Below, piece after piece: positions 1-5,559 of a DNA stretch of 9,639 nucleotides. The DNA is from Bacillota bacterium (lineage in GTDB: Bacteria > Bacillota > Sulfobacillia > RBS10-35 > JAJYVN01): the NCBI GenBank assembly GCA_021791995.1, contig JAJYVN010000046.1:1-9639 (forward strand), given 5' to 3'. Numbering within the stretch: position 1 is the stretch's first letter; every line of letters starts with the position of its first letter. The translations under genes were made by a program, and so were the position numbers. The notes beneath the pieces were generated by a model. The model was not told the DNA's origin and searched no databases. It saw nothing but the letters and a program-made list of their open reading frames with translations.

Positions 1-293
1 AGATGCTCAAGACAATTCTTGTGCAGGCGGAACAGGCGGCTGGGCGGAGCGTCGGGACCTATCTGGGTGCGACCTACCGACTCCTGGCAGCGCGACGAGG
101 CAAGAAGAAGGCTGCGGTGGCAGTCGGTCGGCACATCCTGGAGACCGCGTACTACATGCTCCGGGATGGCACTAAGTGCAAGGAGTTGGGGGCCAACTTC
201 CACGAGGAACGCCGGAAGGCAGCAGGGACGCGTGCCGCGATTGCCCGTCTACGGCGGCTCGGGCTTGAAGTGGAGGTGAAGCCGGCAGCCTGA
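1..293 (+). mobile_element. Right part of an IS110-family insertion sequence
   Basis: Only the 3' end of the transposase gene is visible. IS110 elements usually lack long terminal inverted repeats, so the right end cannot be placed from one copy. It probably lies within the AT-richer stretch just after the stop codon, roughly 294-380. A second genomic copy would be needed to fix the boundary. Confidence 0.6.
3..293 (+). CDS. IS110-family transposase, C-terminal part (cut by window edge)
   Basis: The 96 visible residues match the C-terminal end of IS110/IS116/IS902 transposases (DEDD recombinases with a C-terminal Transposase_20 domain). Visible family hallmarks are a LVQAxxAA helix near residue 6, then TYLGATYRLLAARRGKKKA, a VAVGRHIL helix, and the closing tract RRLGLEVEVKPAA. 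The whole protein is normally about 330-420 residues, so the DEDD domain and the serine region of Transposase_20 lie left of the window. The Met at base 3 is probably internal. The gene ends at TGA 291-293. Whether the element is intact cannot be judged. Its position immediately before def-fmt, where priA is found in B. subtilis, suggests an insertion or rearrangement at that boundary, but this is inference. Family assignment is confident; start and activity are unknown. Confidence 0.85.
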   Translation: MLKTILVQAEQAAGRSVGTYLGATYRLLAARRGKKKAAVAVGRHILETAYYMLRDGTKCKELGANFHEERRKAAGTRAAIARLRRLGLEVEVKPAA

Positions 294-649
294 TCCGGAA
301 CCGCAACAAAAAGACGTCTCAAACGCGGCAATCATCCCGTGTCGGTTTTATATTGCGTAAATACGGGCAATCCGATCACAGGCAAACAGACAGAACCTGG
401 ACAAGGCTTTTCGGGGGAGGCGGGCTCGCGTCGCTAGAGGAGGGCGAAGACCTCGACTTGAGCGTGCGGAAACGGATCCTTGATTTGCCGCATGCGGCCC
501 GCGCCGCCACGGCCGGTGCCGTCGGGGGACCGAGTCCCATTCCGTCTATCCCCTCCTTACGCCCCACCCCTGACGGCAGTACGTACAGGTTCTGACCGAA
601 AGCGCGGCGATCCACAGCGGAACGACGCGGCGCAGGTGTGCCAAGTTCG

Positions 650-655
650 GTAGAA
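650..655 (+). promoter_or_regulatory. Possible -10 box (TAGAAT)
   Basis: TAGAAT differs from TATAAT at one position and would place transcription start near 662, leaving a short leader before the ribosome binding site at 675-682. I see no good -35 box 16-18 bases upstream (the region is GCGGCG-like), so support is weak. Confidence 0.25.
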
Positions 656-674
656 TACGCGTTGGTGGAATCCC

Positions 675-682
675 GGAGGGGG
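675..682 (+). promoter_or_regulatory. Ribosome binding site of def-fmt (decides the start)
   Basis: CGGAGGGG lies 6 bases before GTG 689. No comparable site precedes GTG 638 or ATG 749, so it favours GTG 689. Confidence 0.6.
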
Positions 683-688
683 CTTTTG

Positions 689-2143
689 GTGCAGAAGGAG
701 CAGCTCGAGAACTGGCAGCAACGCGCAGACGCATCGCATGGTGCGGTGATGAAGATCGTTACGCTGGATGCGCCGGGGCATGAGGTCCTCCGGAGAAAGG
801 CCAAGCCGGTACGCCACGTGAATCGGATGGTGCGAGGCCTTCTCGCGCGGATGGAGGCGACCATGTACGATGCGAAGGGCGTCGGCCTTGCAGCGCCGCA
901 AGTCGGGGTCAGCCTACGTCTGATCGTGGCCGATGCGGGCTCGGATCACTGTGCCCTGGTCAATCCGGAGGTCGTCCTTGCCGAGGGCAGTCAGCGGCAA
1001 CCGATGGAGGGGTGCCTATCGATTCCTGGGGTGACCGGTGAGGTGGAGCGCGCGGAGCGTGTGCGGGTTCATGCCTTGGATCCGACCGGTCACGAGGTGT
1101 GGATTGACGCCGAGGGATACTTTGCGCGGGTCCTGCAGCACGAGATCGATCATTTAGACGGGATTCTCTTCACCGATCGGGCGACACGCATCGTGCATGC
1201 GACGCCCGAGAGCAAGCTCAAGATCGTCTTCTGTGGGAGTTCCACATTTGGCGCCGAGATCTTGGACGGTCTTCTGGCGGCCGACATCACGCCCCAGGCT
1301 GTCGTCACGCAGCCAGACCGTCCCGCTGGCCGCGGTATGCGGCTCGCGGCCACCCCCGTGCGCAGTCTCGCGTCTACAAACGATTTGACGGTCCTCACGC
1401 CCGAAAAGGCAAAGGACCCGGACTTCCAGGCACAGATTGCGGCGTTGAAACCGGATGTACTGGTGACGGCCGCGTACGGTCAGATGATTCCTACGGCGCT
1501 TTTGACGTTGCCCCGGCTGGGCGCGATCAACGTGCATCCGTCGCTTTTGCCGCGCTATCGCGGTGCGGACCCCATTCGCCGGGCCCTCTGGAACGGTGAT
1601 GTAGAAACGGGTGTCACGATTTTGTACATGACGCCGAAACTCGATGCTGGCGATATTCTGGCGCAGGAGCGCTTGGCCATCGCCTCCGAGGACAACGGTG
1701 AAACGTTGGCGCATCGCCTGGCGCAGATGGGGAGCTCCCTGTTGCGTGTGGTGTTGCATGATCTGGCCTTGGGCAAGGCAACCGCCGTGCCGCAAGATGA
1801 ACGCCAAGTGGTGATGGCACCGAAGATCACTCCCGCGGAGCAGGTGGTGAACTGGTCGCTCTTGCCGGACCAACTCGTGACCCGCGCACGTTCCCTGGCG
1901 CCGCATCCGGGGCTTGGGACACCGAGCGGGCTCAAGCTCCTAGAGATGGATGTGGTATCGCGCACGAAACCGCAGAATGCCCCAGGGGAGATGACCGCCG
2001 TGATTCCGGGAGAGGGGATTCAGGTGGCGACCGGTGGGGGACAGGTGCTGGTCCGGCGCGTGCAGCCCCCAGGCAAGCGCCCCATGATGGCGTGGGACTA
2101 CGTGAACGGCCATCGCCTGCAACTGGGGGAGCGCCTTGAGTGA
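689..2143 (+). CDS. def-fmt: Bifunctional peptide deformylase / methionyl-tRNA formyltransferase fusion
   Basis: One uninterrupted frame (484 residues from GTG 689) carries two complete enzymes of the N-formylmethionine cycle. Residues about 21-165 are a peptide deformylase, the Fe/Zn hydrolase that removes the formyl group from nascent chains: GVGLAAPQVG at 64-73, EGCLSIPG with metal ligand Cys109, and QHEIDH with His151, Glu152 and His155. A linker of about 12 residues (166-177) leads into methionyl-tRNA formyltransferase, which formylates Met-tRNAfMet with 10-formyl-THF. It begins KIVFCGSS at 178, with TQPDRPAGRG near 208-216, the formyltransferase motif INVHPSLLPRYRGADP (Asn281, His283), LDAGD (Asp319) and the C-terminal OB domain including RARSLAPHPG. 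Both halves have normal single-gene length (about 145 and 307). The genes are usually separate neighbours. Alternative starts are ATG 749, which removes a polar 20-residue extension and fits deformylase N-termini, and GTG 638. Family calls are firm; the start is uncertain. Confidence 0.93.
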   Translation: MQKEQLENWQQRADASHGAVMKIVTLDAPGHEVLRRKAKPVRHVNRMVRGLLARMEATMYDAKGVGLAAPQVGVSLRLIVADAGSDHCALVNPEVVLAEGSQRQPMEGCLSIPGVTGEVERAERVRVHALDPTGHEVWIDAEGYFARVLQHEIDHLDGILFTDRATRIVHATPESKLKIVFCGSSTFGAEILDGLLAADITPQAVVTQPDRPAGRGMRLAATPVRSLASTNDLTVLTPEKAKDPDFQAQIAALKPDVLVTAAYGQMIPTALLTLPRLGAINVHPSLLPRYRGADPIRRALWNGDVETGVTILYMTPKLDAGDILAQERLAIASEDNGETLAHRLAQMGSSLLRVVLHDLALGKATAVPQDERQVVMAPKITPAEQVVNWSLLPDQLVTRARSLAPHPGLGTPSGLKLLEMDVVSRTKPQNAPGEMTAVIPGEGIQVATGGGQVLVRRVQPPGKRPMMAWDYVNGHRLQLGERLE

Positions 2144-3506
2144 GCGGTCGGCTGGGCCCGCGCGGGGCGCCGCTTATGCTGCCCTTCTGGCGACGGAGAG
2201 GGGCGCAACCGCTTCCGATGCACTCAACCGATGTCTGACAGGGATCACGGACCCGCGGGAACGCGGGCTGGCCACCGAACTTTGTTACGGTGTGGTGCGA
2301 TGGCAACGCGCCCTCGATGCGGAGTTGGCACGCTTTGTGCGCCGTCCCCAGGCATCCCTGGACGCCTCCGTACGGGTGGCGCTGCGCCTTGGGTTGTACC
2401 AGTTGCGCCACCTGCGCAGCGTCCCAAGTTTCGCAGCGGTGGATACCGCCGTGACCCTGGTCGGAGGTCCGGGACATCGGCCGGGCGCGACTGGGTTCGT
2501 CAATGCGGTGCTGCGGGCTATCGCCAACGCACCGGTGGCCGAACCCCAGGACGTGCGGCTCGAGGATGCGGATGCGCTGGGCGAGGCGAACTCACACCCT
2601 GCTTGGCTTGTGCGTCGTTATCTCCAACGCCTAGGTCCGGCGGAGACAGTGGCGCTACTCGAAGCCAATAACCGACCGTCCGAGGTGGTGCTCCGCGCCA
2701 ATCGGATCCGACAAGATGGTGCCGATCTTCTGCACGCATTGCAGGTCGAGGGTGTGGACGCGCGGTCTGGCCGGTGGCTCCCGGAAGCCGTCATCCTGCG
2801 GCGCGCGTCGAATCCAGGGAGGTTGGCGGCCCTGCGGCAGGGGCAAGCCACCGTGCAGGGTGAAGCGAGCATGCTGGCTGTCGTGGTCCTGGATCCTCAG
2901 CCGGGGGATGTCTGCCTCGACATCGCGGCGGGCCCAGGGGGCAAGACAACGCAGATGGCAGAGTGTATGGGCGATCGTGGGCGTGTTATCGCCAACGACA
3001 TCGGTCCCGGACCCCTTACGCTGGCCCGGCAGGCCTGTGAGCGGCTCGGGTTGCGGTCTGTGGAGTTTCGTTTGGGGGACGCCCGCGACTTGCCGGACCA
3101 GTGGGCAGGTCAATGTGATCGCGTGCTGGCGGATGTTCCGTGCAGCGGTTTGGGCGTCCTGGCGGGGCGACCGGACCTGCGCTGGCGAAAGCGCGCGGAG
3201 GACATCCCCGCCTTGGCTCGGCTCCAAAGTGAGCTCCTGGATGCGGCGGCGCGCTGTGTCCGCCCCGGGGGTACCCTTGTATACAGCACGTGCACCACGG
3301 AGCCGGAGGAGAATGAGCAAGTGGTTGCATCGTTTTTGGATCGGCATCCGGACTTCACGTCCTTCGACCTGCGTGAGGTGCTCCCTGAGGCTTTGCGGGA
3401 GGAGCCGTCGGTGGCGCTGGGGCGCTTAAGCCTCTGGCCCCATCGGCACGGAACCGAGGGGTTTTTTATTGCCGGACTGCGACGCCTGGAACCGCGAAGG
3501 GAGTGA
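2136..3506 (+). CDS. rsmB: 16S rRNA (cytosine-967-C5)-methyltransferase RsmB
   Basis: The product uses S-adenosylmethionine to make m5C967 in 16S rRNA (E. coli numbering). Its 456 residues are near the family length. Residues about 8-135 form the helical NusB-like RNA-binding domain, opening with RGAAYAALLATERG. The Rossmann methyltransferase domain follows: SAM-binding LDIAAGPGGKTTQMAE (261-276), DVPCSGLGVL (333-342) with Cys336, the motif IV cysteine, and VYSTCTTEPEENE (382-394) with Cys386, the expected motif VI nucleophile. The start is TTG 2136, placed 4 bases after GGGGGAG (2125-2131) and overlapping the def-fmt stop by 8 bases, which suggests translational coupling. No other in-frame start precedes the conserved N-terminus. 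DIAAGPGG replaces the commoner DxCAAPGG, a mild variation that keeps the glycines and Lys. Confidence 0.95.
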   Translation: MSERSAGPARGAAYAALLATERGATASDALNRCLTGITDPRERGLATELCYGVVRWQRALDAELARFVRRPQASLDASVRVALRLGLYQLRHLRSVPSFAAVDTAVTLVGGPGHRPGATGFVNAVLRAIANAPVAEPQDVRLEDADALGEANSHPAWLVRRYLQRLGPAETVALLEANNRPSEVVLRANRIRQDGADLLHALQVEGVDARSGRWLPEAVILRRASNPGRLAALRQGQATVQGEASMLAVVVLDPQPGDVCLDIAAGPGGKTTQMAECMGDRGRVIANDIGPGPLTLARQACERLGLRSVEFRLGDARDLPDQWAGQCDRVLADVPCSGLGVLAGRPDLRWRKRAEDIPALARLQSELLDAAARCVRPGGTLVYSTCTTEPEENEQVVASFLDRHPDFTSFDLREVLPEALREEPSVALGRLSLWPHRHGTEGFFIAGLRRLEPRRE

Positions 3507-3513
3507 GTTCCGC

Positions 3514-4722
3514 ATGGTCCAGACGCTTCGACCTCTGCCTCCCCCCCGCGCGTGGCTTCCGCCGCCTAGGCCCGATGGAAGGGTCCCCGTGGATCTTCTG
3601 GCGCTTTTGCCGGAGGAGATGGAGGCATACCTCGGTTCGCTCGGAGAGCCCCGCTACCGGGCTCGCCAGATCATCGCTTGGTTGCATAGTCGGGCTGTCA
3701 CCGATCTCCGCCAGATCACTGTTCTGCCGCAGTCTGTGCGGGAACGGTTGGCACAAGACAGCTTTGTGCCTGTGCCCGAGATTTTGCGGCGACAGGCGGA
3801 CCCGGTGGACGGCACGGTGAAGTATCTGCTGCGCTTGACGGACCGAGAGACGGTGGAGACAGTCCTGATGCGTTACCGCTTCGGGTATTCACTGTGTGTC
3901 TCAAGCCAAGTCGGCTGCCGCATGGGATGTCGCTTCTGTGCCTCCACCATCGGTGGGCTCCGCCGAAACCTTGGGGCCAGTGAAATGGTGGCGCAGTTGC
4001 AGGTTGCGCAGCGGGACCTCCGGCAGGGACTGCGGGCCGATCCACCCTTCGATCGTGTCAGCCGGATTGTGGTCATGGGCATGGGGGAGCCGCTCGAGAA
4101 TCTGGATGCGGTCCTCCGTTTCGTGTCCCTTGCCCATCTGCCGGAGGGTTGCAGCATCGGTTGGCGCCATTTGACCGTTTCCACCTCTGGTCTCGTGCCC
4201 GCAATCGACCGTCTGGCCCAGGAGAAGATGCCCATCACGCTGGCTGTTTCGCTGCACGCTCCCAACGACGAGGTGCGGGACCGGCTGATGCCTATCAATC
4301 GCCGATATCCCCTTGACGCCCTCATTCCTGCCTGCCGCCGGTACCAGGAGGCAACGCGTCGGCGGTTGACCTTTGAGTATGTGCTGATTGCGGGGGTGAA
4401 CGATCTCCCTGAGCACGCTCGCGAACTGGCCGACCTCCTCCGTGGTATGTCGTGTCATGTCAATCTGATCCCGCTTAATCCGGTCGCGGAACGCGCGCTG
4501 CTACCCTCCAGTCGGCGCGCCACGGCCGAATTTGCCGCTCTGTTGAGCCGGATGGGTGTACCAGCGACCGTCCGGCGCCAGCTCGGGACCAGCATTGACG
4601 CAGCGTGCGGTCAGTTACGCCATCGCACCCTGGCATCGGGCGTCGTTTCCGATTCGCTCCAGGAGCGACCGATCGGTGGAATTTCTTCCGGAGGTCTCTT
4701 GGACACGATCCAGAGGGGATGA
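3514..4722 (+). CDS. rlmN: Dual-specificity 23S rRNA/tRNA adenine-C2 methyltransferase RlmN (radical SAM)
   Basis: RlmN makes m2A2503 in 23S rRNA and m2A37 in some tRNAs by a radical-SAM, methyl-cysteine mechanism. From ATG 3514 it has 402 residues. The radical-SAM CxxxCxxC motif is GCRMGCRFC (Cys135, Cys139, Cys142). Both mechanistic cysteines are present: Cys128 in LCVSSQVG, and the methyl-carrying Cys365 in the C-terminal DAACGQL. Further family motifs are VVMGMGEPLEN (187-197), LAVSLHAPND (243-252) and EYVLIAGVND. The N-terminal helical domain (about 26-95) includes the typical YRARQIIAWLH. ATG 3514 lies 7 bases after the rsmB stop and is preceded by AAGGGAG. An upstream in-frame ATG at 3469 would overlap rsmB and only adds residues without homology. 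The last 25 residues or so after ACGQL are a variable tail. Confidence 0.96.
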   Translation: MVQTLRPLPPPRAWLPPPRPDGRVPVDLLALLPEEMEAYLGSLGEPRYRARQIIAWLHSRAVTDLRQITVLPQSVRERLAQDSFVPVPEILRRQADPVDGTVKYLLRLTDRETVETVLMRYRFGYSLCVSSQVGCRMGCRFCASTIGGLRRNLGASEMVAQLQVAQRDLRQGLRADPPFDRVSRIVVMGMGEPLENLDAVLRFVSLAHLPEGCSIGWRHLTVSTSGLVPAIDRLAQEKMPITLAVSLHAPNDEVRDRLMPINRRYPLDALIPACRRYQEATRRRLTFEYVLIAGVNDLPEHARELADLLRGMSCHVNLIPLNPVAERALLPSSRRATAEFAALLSRMGVPATVRRQLGTSIDAACGQLRHRTLASGVVSDSLQERPIGGISSGGLLDTIQRG

Positions 4723-4785
4723 AGGCGAATTGACGAATTTACGTGGGTTGCATGCGACCGTTCGAAGCGGTATATGGCAAGCGAA

Positions 4786-4795
4786 AGGTGGGAAG
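4786..4795 (+). promoter_or_regulatory. Ribosome binding site of prpC (decides the start)
   Basis: AGGTGGGAAG ends 8 bases before GTG 4804, whereas ATG 4774 has no recognisable Shine-Dalgarno sequence. The 81 bases from the rlmN stop to 4803 hold nothing else that I recognise. Confidence 0.45.
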
Positions 4796-4803
4796 TCGCC
4801 GTT

Positions 4804-5559
4804 GTGGAGTTCGCCGGCCTGAGCGACATTGGCCGAGTGCGCGCCAAGAACGAGGACAGTTATTGCCTGGTGCCACTGGAGGACGGCGGGCTCCTGCTGG
4901 CGGTCGCAGATGGCCTGGGCGGTTATGTTGGCGGAGAGGTGGCAAGTGCCATCGCCGTTCATACGCTGCAGGAACTTGTGCGTTCAAGCCGTGGGTCGTT
5001 GAAAGAGCTCAAGAACGCCGTCTCGGTGGCCCACCATCGCGTCCTGCAGAGGGCTGTCCAGGATCCAGAGGTGGCGGGGATGGCCACGACACTGACCACG
5101 TTGGTCCTTCCGGGCGATGCCCACCGCTGCGTTTGGGCGCATGTCGGCGATAGCCGGGCCTATTTGTGGCGGCAGGGGAGCCTTCGTGTGTTGACGCATG
5201 ACCACTCGGTGACCGGGGAATTGGTGGAGGACGGCGTGATCGCCATGGACGAGGCCCGGTTCCATCCTCAGCGCAACCTGCTGACCAGGGCTCTCGGGAT
5301 TCCCGGGGACCTGGCGGTCGAAAGTGGGAGCCTGGGCGTCGAATCTGGAGACTGGTTGGTGCTCGCCACGGACGGCCTCACCATGGTCCTCGAAGATGCG
5401 GAGCTGACTGGTGCGGTCGCTGCGGATCTGGCACCCGAAGAGCTCTGCGCGCGTCTCATTTCTGTGGTGAATGAGCGCGGAGGGCCAGATAACGTCACCG
5501 TCGTCGCTGTTCGCACAGGGGAGCGGGGGCGGCCGAGGGAAGGAAGGCAGAGAGCTTGA
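4804..5559 (+). CDS. prpC: PP2C-family protein phosphatase (PrpC/Stp), partner of PrkC
   Basis: This cytoplasmic metal-dependent Ser/Thr phosphatase reverses phosphorylation by the kinase encoded next. From GTG 4804 it has 251 residues, the usual length for bacterial single-domain PPM enzymes. All core motifs are visible in order: SDIGRVRAKNED (7-18), ADGLGG (35-40, metal-binding Asp36), GMATTLT (92-98), HVGDSRAY (113-120), LATDGLT (187-193, Asp190) and GGPDNVTVV (226-234, Asp229). GTG 4804 puts the conserved core 7 residues from the N-terminus, as in most homologues. ATG 4774 would add 10 residues with no motif and no ribosome binding site. The stop overlaps the prkC start in a TTGA, so phosphatase and kinase are probably translated in a coupled manner. 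Function is firm; the exact start is moderately sure. Confidence 0.93.
   Translation: MEFAGLSDIGRVRAKNEDSYCLVPLEDGGLLLAVADGLGGYVGGEVASAIAVHTLQELVRSSRGSLKELKNAVSVAHHRVLQRAVQDPEVAGMATTLTTLVLPGDAHRCVWAHVGDSRAYLWRQGSLRVLTHDHSVTGELVEDGVIAMDEARFHPQRNLLTRALGIPGDLAVESGSLGVESGDWLVLATDGLTMVLEDAELTGAVAADLAPEELCARLISVVNERGGPDNVTVVAVRTGERGRPREGRQRA

Larger units (their letters stand above)
294..688. other. Intergenic region without a convincing gene
   Basis: About 395 bases separate the transposase stop from the preferred start of def-fmt. Bases 300-380 are clearly AT-richer than their surroundings and hold a direct repeat GGCAATC at 327-333 and 366-372, plus ATTGC/GCAAT arms at 352-356 and 367-371. Any IS right end is likely here. 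Bases 380-640 are GC-rich. An open frame from TTG 353 to 595 crosses this part, but it has no ribosome binding site, a low-complexity Ala/Pro/Ser-rich product and no family resemblance, so I do not call it. A small hairpin GGGAC-cga-GTCCC sits at 526-538. The promoter for the downstream operon should lie here or within the IS. Confidence 0.6.

Noticed and set aside
526..538. GGGAC-cga-GTCCC as part of a T-box or other riboswitch
   Set aside because: The stem is isolated, there is no T-box consensus AGGGTGGNACCGCG and no terminator nearby.
353..595. 80-codon forward ORF in the region before def-fmt
   Set aside because: Its TTG start has no ribosome binding site, composition is low-complexity, and it matches no known family or PriA C-terminus.
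376..901. Overlapping reverse-strand ORFs of 114-162 codons upstream of and across the start of def-fmt
   Set aside because: They run antisense to the deformylase and through GC-rich intergenic DNA, with no motifs or ribosome binding sites; they are shadows.
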